A stretch of 6,973 nucleotides of DNA. It comes from an uncultured Oscillospiraceae bacterium. Lineage in GTDB: Bacteria; Bacillota_A; Clostridia; Oscillospirales; Acutalibacteraceae. Below, piece after piece: positions 1-5,255 of the stretch. The stretch lies in contig USGR01000047.1 of the NCBI GenBank assembly GCA_900554165.1, positions 1 through 6,973 on the forward strand, in the 5' to 3' direction. The notes beneath the pieces are model-generated. The model worked only from the letters and a program-made list of their open reading frames with translations. It made no database searches and was not told the origin of the DNA. The first letter of the stretch is position 1. Each line of letters begins with the position of its first letter. Made by a program: the position numbers and the translations under genes.

Positions 1-1
1 C

Positions 2-568
2 GCGCTGGGGCCAAAACCAGCATCACACGTCTTGGCCCCCCGCCATATTACCGGAGAAACCGCCAAGCTTGCCGGCCTTGATAATCTTAGAAAGGTCGCC
101 GTGCTCGCCCCCGGAGTGCTTGGGCAGACCGGCATTGAAACGGGAGAAATTATAGCCGGCATAGTCGCTAAAATTCGTCCGGCGGCCGTAATCGTTATAG
201 ATGCACTCGCCTCTCACCGGCTCAAACGGCTCGGCTGTACCGTGCAGATGACGGATACCGGCATATCGCCCGGCTCAGGCGTAGGCAACAACCGCAAGGA
301 AATAAGCAAGACCACACTTGGCATTCCTGTAATAGCCATCGGAGTGCCTACCGTAGTAGAGGCCTCAACTCTGGCATATGATATAACCGGCAGCGAGCCC
401 GACAGCAAGCGCCTTTCTGAAATAGAGCCGAGAGGAAATAAAATGATAGTTACTCCCCGCGAAATAGACACGCTTATAAGCAGAGCGGCGGCGCTTATAT
501 CTCACGCTATAAACTGCGCTCTGCAAAAAAGCCTCTCGCCCGACGATTTGATGATGCTCGTTTCATAG
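2..568 (+). CDS. gpr: GPR endopeptidase (germination protease), C-terminal half; 5' end outside window
   Basis: Gpr is the protease that starts degradation of the small acid-soluble spore proteins (SASPs) at germination, freeing DNA and supplying amino acids. It is made in the forespore as a zymogen. The reading frame is open from base 2 and gives 188 residues ending in TAG. Family landmarks visible are ALGPK at the very start, the block ending GVLGQTGIETGEII, VIDALA, then DTGISPGSGVGN and the run GIPVIAIGVPTVV. From memory, Gpr is an atypical aspartic protease with two essential aspartates about 66 residues apart. The second fits the D of VIDALA (fragment residue 67). The first would be the codon just before base 2, of which only the final c is in the window. 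The Bacillus protein is about 370 residues, so roughly half is missing. TTG at base 32 is internal and not a start. Identification is secure. Confidence 0.95.
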   Translation, partial: ALGPKPASHVLAPRHITGETAKLAGLDNLRKVAVLAPGVLGQTGIETGEIIAGIVAKIRPAAVIVIDALASHRLKRLGCTVQMTDTGISPGSGVGNNRKEISKTTLGIPVIAIGVPTVVEASTLAYDITGSEPDSKRLSEIEPRGNKMIVTPREIDTLISRAAALISHAINCALQKSLSPDDLMMLVS

Positions 569-1119
569 CCTTATTCTTTTCTGCTTTTTAATAAGCAAAT
601 TTAAGCAGTATAATTTTCCAGCAATTTTGTTAAAAAGCATTCATGCCATGATATCGGCAGATTTTAATGTCTTTCACCCTCTTCATTAAAGCTTGGCAAA
701 AGCCGCTTATATGTATTTGCTAAATCTTTTACTGCTTTGCCGCCGTGTTTAAATGATATTTATACGATTAGAGGCGGTCATTAATTTATCATTCTCTTAA
801 CACCGCAGTCGTCGGATTAAAATCTGCTGTCATAACAGATATAATCTCGCGATAAATGCACGACGGTTTTACAATGCGGTCGGGCAGATGACATGTATTA
901 AATCAGCATAGCAAAGCTCTGCCCTTGTGGTAATAGTATCGTCAATATCCGCATAGATTTTAATATGCGTCTCATTTTGCCGCTGTGTTTTTATTAGAAT
1001 AAAAATAATCCGGCTCATATAGGCTTGCCGCAGCATATGTCCGCAGCAGCAAAATCAGTTCTCTTTTCACAGAGATATTAGACGCATGACAATAGATTAA
1101 TTTTATACTGTTACAGCGG
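569..1119. other. gene-poor interval between gpr and spoIIP
   Basis: About 550 AT-rich nucleotides with no ORF of normal length on either strand. I see no clear terminator behind gpr: TGCTT/AAGCA around 584-599 is only a 5-bp stem without a T tract. A 12-bp inverted repeat, GCAGATTTTAAT at 657-668 and ATTAAAATCTGC at 816-827, spans the middle, and a shorter copy of its core, GATTTTAAT, lies near 956-964. On the - strand two short open pieces read like protein: one near 675-765 (30 codons, KHGGKAVKDLANTYK) and one at 869-1018 (49 codons, KIYADIDDTI). They are in different frames with stops between them. They may be remains of a decayed gene or chance. The spoIIP promoter must lie here. B. subtilis spoIIP is under SigE, but the best match I found (TCATATA near 1015-1021 with CATATGTC at 1034-1041, 12-nt spacer) is too weak to annotate. 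Confidence 0.5.
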
Positions 1120-1128
1120 GTGTTGTTA

Positions 1129-2292
1129 TTGACCATTATATATTCGGGCAAAAAATCGGCTATAAGAGCTATTATTATATTTTTAATATGCGGAATTATA
1201 ATCTACCTTTCATTTACCAGCCCGCTAATTGACGAAGCTGCTGAGACGGCAGGCAATCTTGCTAAAGCGTCGCTGCTTATGACAATGCCGGACAGCGGCT
1301 CCAAGGTATTATCCGACAAGCTAAGCGAGCTCGATGCAAGACGCGAAGCATCGCAGGTATTGGCATCTCTTCCCGCAAGCGACGACTATGAAGTCGGCCC
1401 CAAAGAGGAAGCTGTCTCGTCAGAGTCCCAATCCGGTGCAGAGCAGGCGGCCTCTTCAGAAGCCACCTCCTCTGCGACGACTGAGCCGCCGGAGGGCTAT
1501 GGCACGGTAACCGAGCGCTTTTACTCCTCATCCAGCGCTAATCTCAAATGGGAAAATGTATATGTATCAAGAAAAATTGACGTGTCGATAGACATTGCTG
1601 AAGAAATAGCCACAAAGCCTGACATTACCATATTAAAAAACGGAAAGCCTCAGGTCCTTATAATGCACACGCATACCACCGAGTCTTATCTCGCAGAGGA
1701 CAACGGCACTTTTAAAATAGGAGCCAGCTCCCGCAGCACCGACGAAAATCTTAACATGATTGCTGTGGGAAATGAAATAGCAGATAAGCTTAACGCCGCA
1801 GGAATTGTAACCCTGCACGACAAGACCATGCACGATTATCCATCTTATAACGGTGCATATGAGCGCTCTGAGGTAACGGTAAAAAGTTATTTGGAGCAAT
1901 ATCCGAGCATAGAGGTGGTGCTGGATATCCACCGCGACGCCATATCAACCTCCGACACAAAAAAGATTAAACCCACTGCCACAATAAACGGCAAAAAGGC
2001 GGCGCAGGTAATGATTATTAACGGCTGCGAATACGGCAATATAACCGATTATCCCAACTGGCGGGAAAATCTGCGTTTTGGGCTTCGTGTGCAGCAGGCT
2101 TTTGAAACAATGTATCCCGGCCTGGCGCGCCCGCTTATGTTTGACGATAGAAAGTACAACCAGCAACTTACCAACGGCTCAATACTTATAGAAATGGGCA
2201 GTGATTCAAACACCTTGGAAGAGGCAAAATACTCGGGTCAGCTTGTTGGAGATGCGCTGGTATCGGTACTTGAAAGACTTATACCGCAATAA
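1129..2292 (+). CDS. spoIIP: stage II sporulation protein P (engulfment peptidoglycan hydrolase)
   Basis: SpoIIP works with SpoIID and SpoIIM at the septal membrane of the mother cell. It removes stem peptides (amidase) and cuts glycan crosslinks (endopeptidase) so that the membrane can move around the forespore. Layout counted from TTG 1129 (387 residues): a basic N-terminus, one membrane anchor at about 11-29, a low-complexity Ala/Ser/Glu linker at about 85-125, and the C-terminal SpoIIP domain from about 175 to the end. Likely zinc and catalytic residues are in HTHTTE (H180, H182, E185), DIHRD (H268) and ILIEMGS (E355). NGCEYG and the NWRENLRFG block are also family-like. Start choice: GTG 1120, TTG 1123 and TTG 1129 are all in frame. 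GGGTG at 1118-1122 is the only Shine-Dalgarno-like sequence and sits 6 nt before TTG 1129, so I prefer 1129, but GTG 1120 remains possible. It follows gpr as in Bacillus, though with an unusually long gap. No catalytic residue looks lost. Confidence 0.95.
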   Translation: MTIIYSGKKSAIRAIIIFLICGIIIYLSFTSPLIDEAAETAGNLAKASLLMTMPDSGSKVLSDKLSELDARREASQVLASLPASDDYEVGPKEEAVSSESQSGAEQAASSEATSSATTEPPEGYGTVTERFYSSSSANLKWENVYVSRKIDVSIDIAEEIATKPDITILKNGKPQVLIMHTHTTESYLAEDNGTFKIGASSRSTDENLNMIAVGNEIADKLNAAGIVTLHDKTMHDYPSYNGAYERSEVTVKSYLEQYPSIEVVLDIHRDAISTSDTKKIKPTATINGKKAAQVMIINGCEYGNITDYPNWRENLRFGLRVQQAFETMYPGLARPLMFDDRKYNQQLTNGSILIEMGSDSNTLEEAKYSGQLVGDALVSVLERLIPQ

Positions 2293-2396
2293 TATGTTTT
2301 ATTTATGTTTATAATTATCGTTCATTGGTCCTGCTAAATTTATGGCTGCGTATGTATATATTGCTCTCATAACAAGTGTAAAGGTTAAGGATGAAA

Positions 2397-2792
2397 ATGT
2401 TCAAAAAAACAAAGGCGCTAAAGCCCATAAAGCTTAACAGCACAAAAACAGGAGCCGCAAAATATTTCTGCAGCTCCTTTATATCCTCATTGTGTCTTGC
2501 GTTGTGCCCGTTTGTGTTAATCCTCGGTATTATTATATCGGATTATAATACGCGTCAGACCGGACTTTCCGACGCAAAGCCTGTAATTTATTTAGAGAAT
2601 GACGACGGCATGGATTTTCATGTGCTGGGATATACGTTTTCAATCAGCGGCGATACTTCTGATAAAATTATGCAGGCGGGCGAAGCCGCTTTAAGCTTTT
2701 TGCCGCCGCAGCTAAGAATTCTTTGCGCAGTGCCCTCTGCCGTAAACAGCCTGATTTGCAGCATATGCGAATATTTTACACAGGCGGGTTAG
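2397..2792 (+). CDS. small single-pass membrane protein following spoIIP, function unknown
   Basis: This encodes 131 residues that I cannot assign to a named family with confidence. The N-terminus is very basic (seven lysines in the first 22 residues). One hydrophobic segment follows at about 28-48 (rich in Leu, Ile and Cys), then DYNTRQTG and a modest polar domain of about 80 residues, which by the positive-inside rule would lie outside the membrane. A second mildly hydrophobic, cysteine-containing stretch (about 100-125) could be an amphipathic helix. Start: TAAGGA at 2386-2391 lies 5 nt before ATG 2397. ATG 2391 is also in frame, served by AAGG at 2381-2384, and would add Met-Lys. The gene is 104 nt behind spoIIP on the same strand. 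In B. subtilis the gene after spoIIP is yqxA, also a small one-TM protein (DUF3679), so this may be a positional counterpart. I see no clear sequence match, and a sporulation role is inferred from position only. Confidence 0.75.
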   Translation: MFKKTKALKPIKLNSTKTGAAKYFCSSFISSLCLALCPFVLILGIIISDYNTRQTGLSDAKPVIYLENDDGMDFHVLGYTFSISGDTSDKIMQAGEAALSFLPPQLRILCAVPSAVNSLICSICEYFTQAG

Positions 2793-2882
2793 CGCATTTG
2801 TTGGAATATACATGTGCTCTTTTATATATTTATATATTTTGGCCTCCATTATCTCGACTAATATATCCGCAGCGCCTGCCGC

Positions 2883-2911
2883 TTGAGAAAATGCGCCGCC
2901 GAAAGTAAAAT
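2883..2911 (+). promoter_or_regulatory. sigma-A-type promoter candidate in front of the structured RNA candidate
   Basis: TTGAGA at 2883-2888 matches the -35 consensus at 5 of 6 positions, and TAAAAT at 2906-2911 matches the -10 at 5 of 6. The spacer is exactly 17 nt. Transcription would start near 2917-2919. No ORF with a ribosome binding site follows, so the product would be non-coding. It is seen by consensus only. AT-rich sequence yields such matches by chance, but position and spacing fit the folding block well. Confidence 0.5.
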
Positions 2912-2917
2912 TTAATA

Positions 2918-3095
2918 TATTTTAATCCGGATTTGAAAGTGTAATATGAAACAGTGCAGGGATGCGGAAAATCTCCACACTGGGCTGAAAAGCAATCGGT
3001 CGGGTTCAGGCATCGACCGCATGGTTAACTAACGCGTCCCGTGCGAAGATGTGCTGGCTTAGGCCGCAGCGATTGCTATACTCTTTTTGATTTTA
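2918..3095 (+). ncRNA. candidate small structured RNA, family not recognised (6S-like size)
   Basis: Behind the promoter candidate lies about 178 nt with several strong helices. (1) A hairpin at 2952-2982: CAGTG pairs CACTG, and inside a CA/CA internal loop GGGAT pairs ATCTC around loop GCGGAAA. (2) An 8-bp perfect helix, AGCAATCG (2991-2998) with CGATTGCT (3070-3077). It encloses either three hairpins (GTCG 2999-3002 with CGAC 3014-3017, GCATGG 3019-3024 with CCGTGC 3039-3044, and TGC-T-GGC with GCC-GCA at 3052-3068) or a rod in which CATC 3011-3014 pairs GATG 3048-3051. (3) The two ends can pair, 2930-2943 with 3079-3092, as a 14-position stem with two mismatches. The 3' side is a T-rich run (3084-3094) that could also serve as the release tract. 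Size, paired ends and a location beside rarA resemble 6S RNA, but the expected two-sided central bubble is not evident. I see no signature of SRP RNA, tmRNA, T-box or a common riboswitch. The strand is inferred from the promoter and the T tract. Confidence 0.4.
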
Positions 3096-3105
3096 AATAA
3101 ATCAG

Positions 3106-3157
3106 AAAAACGTCCCTGCTATGTACTGCATAAGTGCAGTTATATGGCAGGGGCGTT
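3106..3157 (-). terminator. Rho-independent terminator of rarA, unusually long hairpin
   Basis: Read on the - strand, AACGCCCCTGC (3157-3147) pairs GCAGGGACGTT (3119-3109) with one G-T pair. The helix continues inward through a mixed segment to TGCAGT/ACTGCA around a 4-nt loop (3131-3134), about 22 bp in all with a single bulged base. The 3' arm runs straight into a T-rich tail (TTTTT, then CTGATTTATTT). It begins 50 nt past the rarA stop. On the + strand no T tract follows, so it is a one-way terminator, although the same hairpin could protect the 3' end of a + strand transcript that reads through. Confidence 0.85.
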
Positions 3158-3206
3158 GTAATTCATATAAGATTTTTATTATATCCGCTTGGAGAAGCAT
3201 TAATAT

Positions 3207-4487
3207 CTATTCAGGCTTTTTCTTATTCTTTTTTATATTATCCCAATACGCTTTATAAGCCTGCTCGGTTTTATTATTTCCGGGAATATAATAAACGGCA
3301 TCTTTAAGCTCGTCCGGCAGATATTGCTGCTCCACATAGTTATTCTCAAATTCATGCGGATACAGGTAAAACTGGCCTTTTCGCTTAGCGTCCTCGCCGT
3401 CAAAGTGCTTGTTCTGCAAATGCCGCGGAATGTGTCCCGTTTTGCCGGCCTTAAGGTCAGCCGCCGCCCGATAATACGCACTGCAGCCGGCGTTGGATTT
3501 TGGCGCGCTGCACACGAGTATCACCGCGTCCGAAAGCGGATTTATAGCCTCCGGCAGGCCTACCATCATAGCAGCGTCGACGCATGCCTTTACAATGGGT
3601 ATTATCTGCGGATAGGCCAGCCCAACGTCCTCGCAGGCGCACACCATAAGTCTTCTGCAGGCCGACGGCAAATCGCCGGCCTCGAGCAATCGCGCAAGAT
3701 AGTGCAGCGCAGCATTCGGGTCGGAGCCGCGCATAGACTTCTGATATGCCGACACAATATCATAGTGCTCGTCCCCGTTTTTATCATAACGCATGGCCGA
3801 GTTCTGCGAAAGCTGACTTACCGTTTCGGCAGATATATGCTTTCTCCCGTCTTCGTCCTGCGACGCAATCACGCTGAGTTCCGCCATGTTTATAGCTTTT
3901 CTCACATCGCCGCCGCAGCCGTGCGATATTATATCAAAAACATCATCGTCTATTTCGTACTTTTCTGAGCGGTCCTGCTCCATAAATGCATACGCCCGCT
4001 TTATGGCCGGAACTACATCCTCCGGCTCGACCATTTTAAACTCGAACACAGTGGAGCGGCTTAGTACAGCACCGTATACATAAAAATACGGATTTTCTGT
4101 CGTTGATGCGATGAGCGTTATGCTTCCGTCCTCCATATACTCGAGCAGCGTCTGCTGCTGCTTTTTGTTAAAGTACTGTATCTCGTCCAAATACAGCAGT
4201 ATGCCGTCAGGCGCCGCTAAGGTGTCAATCTCGGCAACAGCATCCTTAATATCTGCGGTAGATGCAGTGGTGCCGTTGAGCTTATGCAGGCGCTTGCCGG
4301 TGCGCTTGGCAATAATGGACGCGACCGTCGATTTGCCCACGCCCGACGGCCCATAAAATATAAGGCTGGGTATGTTCCCCGATTCAATTATTGCGCGCAG
4401 CGCGCAACCCTTTGAAAAAAGATGCGGCTGCCCTACTACCTCGTCAAGGCTCTGCGGCCTTAATCTGTCTGCAAGCGGCGCTGCCAT
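3207..4487 (-). CDS. rarA: replication-associated recombination protein A (RarA/MgsA), AAA+ ATPase
   Basis: RarA is a cytoplasmic tetrameric ATPase of the clamp-loader clade that acts at stalled or gapped replication forks, with SSB as a known partner. The protein has 426 residues, normal for the family. Visible landmarks: the N-terminal VGQPHLF; Walker A GPSGVGKST (46-54); Walker B LLYLDEIQ (97-104, D101 and E102); sensor 1 STTENP (128-133); arginine finger in LSRS (R144); sensor 2 GGDVRKA (192-198, R196); then the family's C-terminal helical domains, including GDLPSACRRLM, SAYYRAA and the late QQYLPDEL. Start choice: a GTG at 4496 is also in frame, but that GTG is part of the Shine-Dalgarno GAGGTG (4494-4499), which sits 6 nt before ATG 4487. 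The true start is therefore 4487. It follows the acetyltransferase gene after 34 nt, probably in one transcript, and ends at a strong terminator. Sequence and length look intact. Confidence 0.96.
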   Translation of the reverse strand: MAAPLADRLRPQSLDEVVGQPHLFSKGCALRAIIESGNIPSLIFYGPSGVGKSTVASIIAKRTGKRLHKLNGTTASTADIKDAVAEIDTLAAPDGILLYLDEIQYFNKKQQQTLLEYMEDGSITLIASTTENPYFYVYGAVLSRSTVFEFKMVEPEDVVPAIKRAYAFMEQDRSEKYEIDDDVFDIISHGCGGDVRKAINMAELSVIASQDEDGRKHISAETVSQLSQNSAMRYDKNGDEHYDIVSAYQKSMRGSDPNAALHYLARLLEAGDLPSACRRLMVCACEDVGLAYPQIIPIVKACVDAAMMVGLPEAINPLSDAVILVCSAPKSNAGCSAYYRAAADLKAGKTGHIPRHLQNKHFDGEDAKRKGQFYLYPHEFENNYVEQQYLPDELKDAVYYIPGNNKTEQAYKAYWDNIKKNKKKPE

Positions 4488-4493
4488 GTTTTT

Positions 4494-4499
4494 CACCTC
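4494..4499 (-). promoter_or_regulatory. Shine-Dalgarno of rarA, decides the start codon
   Basis: GAGGTG on the - strand, a 6-nt match to the ribosomal complement, spaced 6 nt from ATG 4487. It overlaps the competing GTG codon at 4496, which therefore cannot be the normal start. It lies in the 34-nt gap behind the acetyltransferase stop. Confidence 0.85.
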
Positions 4500-4521
4500 A
4501 CATTTTTATCAGCAGGTATCT

Positions 4522-4986
4522 TTAGTTTTTCATGATCCAAAAGTCTTCGATATTGTTCGTATATGCAATTTCGTCCTGAATAATTTCTGATAAAACAAAA
4601 CCTGCCTTTTGATACGCTTTTATCGCTCTTATGTTTGACGCCGCGACTCTTAAATAAACAGGGTTTTTATAACGTTTTATTTCCCTTATTTCCTGTACAC
4701 ATTTTTCGACAAACAAATGCCCCTCTCCCCTGCCGCAGAGCTTTGGAGACAACGACCACCCTACCCAAAGCATGCCTTTGTCAAGCTGACACGACACATA
4801 GCCGATAAGCCTTGCTTGCTCAAGCAGGCAAAACTGCTCTGTCCCCCAAGTAGCCTTATCCATAAGATAGCCGTTCGGCCGTCCCTTAAAGCTACACATG
4901 TCGAGCGGCGGCTTATATTCCCACTCGCTGATTTGGAGGGCCGTTTCCTCAGTCATCGCATGTAGGCGTGCATTTTTATAATACAT
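4522..4986 (-). CDS. GNAT-family N-acetyltransferase, substrate unknown
   Basis: A predicted soluble acyltransferase using acetyl-CoA, 154 residues, the usual size of a single GNAT domain. Evidence: an N-terminal AMTEETALQISEW followed by a W/Y-rich strand region; GYVSCQL and WVGWSLSP as the central beta strands; the acetyl-CoA loop CGRGEG (84-89, fitting Q/R-x-x-G-x-G/A with Cys at the first position); then YLRVAASNIRAIKAYQKAGF (111-130), the classic strand and helix with the N-x-x-A-x-x-x-Y-x-x-x-G-F pattern. Start: an upstream in-frame GTG at 5007 would coincide with the predicted transcription start and has no Shine-Dalgarno. ATG 4986 has GGGG 8 nt upstream and gives the usual family N-terminus. 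The gene probably has its own promoter (5012-5039) and is co-transcribed with rarA. The substrate cannot be read from sequence, so RimI-like protein acetylation and small-molecule targets both stay open. Confidence 0.88.
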   Translation of the reverse strand: MYYKNARLHAMTEETALQISEWEYKPPLDMCSFKGRPNGYLMDKATWGTEQFCLLEQARLIGYVSCQLDKGMLWVGWSLSPKLCGRGEGHLFVEKCVQEIREIKRYKNPVYLRVAASNIRAIKAYQKAGFVLSEIIQDEIAYTNNIEDFWIMKN

Positions 4987-5011
4987 AATCAAAGCCCCAT
5001 ATTTCACAAGC

Positions 5012-5039
5012 AGTATAAAGGTTTAAATTCCAGCATCAA
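5012..5039 (-). promoter_or_regulatory. sigma-A-type promoter candidate for the acetyltransferase-rarA unit
   Basis: On the - strand TTGATG (5039-5034, 4 of 6 for -35) is followed after 16 nt by TATACT (5017-5012, 5 of 6 for -10). The predicted start of transcription is near 5005, at the GTG that would otherwise be a candidate start codon, leaving a leader of about 20 nt before ATG 4986. It overlaps the last codons of the possible small ORF upstream. Confidence 0.45.
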
Positions 5040-5200
5040 AAACTCAAAACAACTACACATATCCGGTATTTATACAATAAGCCGCCGAATGCACTCAGCG
5101 GCTTTAATATTATCAATGCCGCCAAAACGCCGACGCTCACCCGCAAAGGCAACGGCATTTCACGGTCTTCACGCTCCTTACGGCCCGGCTGTTTCGACAT
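5036..5200 (-). CDS. possible 54-residue membrane protein, unrecognised
   Basis: An ATG frame of 54 codons plus TGA between the esterase and acetyltransferase genes, on their strand. GGTGGT (5206-5211), one mismatch from GGAGGT, lies 5 nt before the ATG, a better ribosome site than that of the esterase. The product starts with a strongly charged segment (MSKQPGRKEREDREM), then a hydrophobic stretch from about residue 16 to 42 (VSVGVLAALII near the centre), then YKYR and a hydrophobic tail, so it would be a small inner-membrane protein with its N-terminus inside. Against it: codons 33-41 coincide with a near-perfect hairpin (5079-5104) that could be the terminator of the upstream operon, and I recognise no homologue. 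The start lies 55 nt behind the esterase stop. I consider gene and non-gene about equally likely. Confidence 0.45.
   Translation of the reverse strand: MSKQPGRKEREDREMPLPLRVSVGVLAALIILKPLSAFGGLLYKYRICVVVLSF
5079..5104 (-). terminator. hairpin, possible terminator of the glyA-esterase unit
   Basis: On the - strand AAGCCGCTGAG pairs TTCGGCGGCTT around loop TGCA, 11 bp with two G-T pairs. The tail is TTATTGTATAAAT-like, only moderately T-rich, so intrinsic termination is plausible but not strong. Read on the + strand the tail is TTTAATATT. It lies about 150 nt past the esterase stop and inside the possible small ORF 5036-5200; both cannot be fully functional unless termination is partial. Confidence 0.45.
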
Positions 5201-5255
5201 GAGATACCACCATCATAGCATGTGCCGTCGTTATGTATCCTCGCATTAATCAGCT

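Larger units (their letters stand above)
2793..3206. other. non-coding interval between convergent units
   Basis: About 410 nt lie between the stop of the small membrane protein (+) and the stop of rarA (-). From left to right it holds AT-rich sequence with no clear terminator for the spoIIP unit, a sigma-A-like promoter (2883-2911), the 10-nt palindrome AATCCGGATT (2924-2933), a strongly foldable block (about 2930-3095), and the hairpin terminator of rarA (3106-3157). I see no convincing protein gene. The 61-codon frame at 2723-2908 overlaps the upstream gene and has an unlikely composition. Confidence 0.7.

Noticed and set aside
869..1018. 49-codon - strand frame containing DIDDT
   Set aside because: As an intact gene it has no ribosome site and is far too short for a HAD enzyme. 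It is kept only as a possible remnant in the findings.
1014..1041. SigE-type promoter for spoIIP
   Set aside because: TCATATA and CATATGTC match only partly and the 12-nt spacer is short, so this is not enough to annotate.
2723..2908. 61-codon + strand frame after the spoIIP-downstream gene
   Set aside because: It overlaps the upstream gene by about 70 nt in another frame, has no ribosome site and an aromatic/Arg-rich composition, and its end coincides with the promoter candidate at 2883-2911.
2991..3077. cloverleaf-like fold resembling a tRNA
   Set aside because: 87 nt closed by an 8-bp stem, but there is no T-arm consensus, no D-arm GG, no 7-nt anticodon loop pattern and no discriminator/CCA context on either strand.
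2918..3095. known riboswitch, T-box, SRP RNA or tmRNA
   Set aside because: No T-box AGGGTGG element, no SRP GGAAGG apical loop, no tmRNA tag frame, and no recognisable TPP, FMN, cobalamin, glycine, SAM or ydaO core. No same-strand gene follows for a cis-regulator to control.
3324..3968. 214-codon frame on the + strand inside rarA
   Set aside because: It is antisense to a complete RarA with all AAA+ motifs. Its product is rich in Arg, His and Ile with no recognisable domain, and no ribosome site was noticed; it is a shadow frame.
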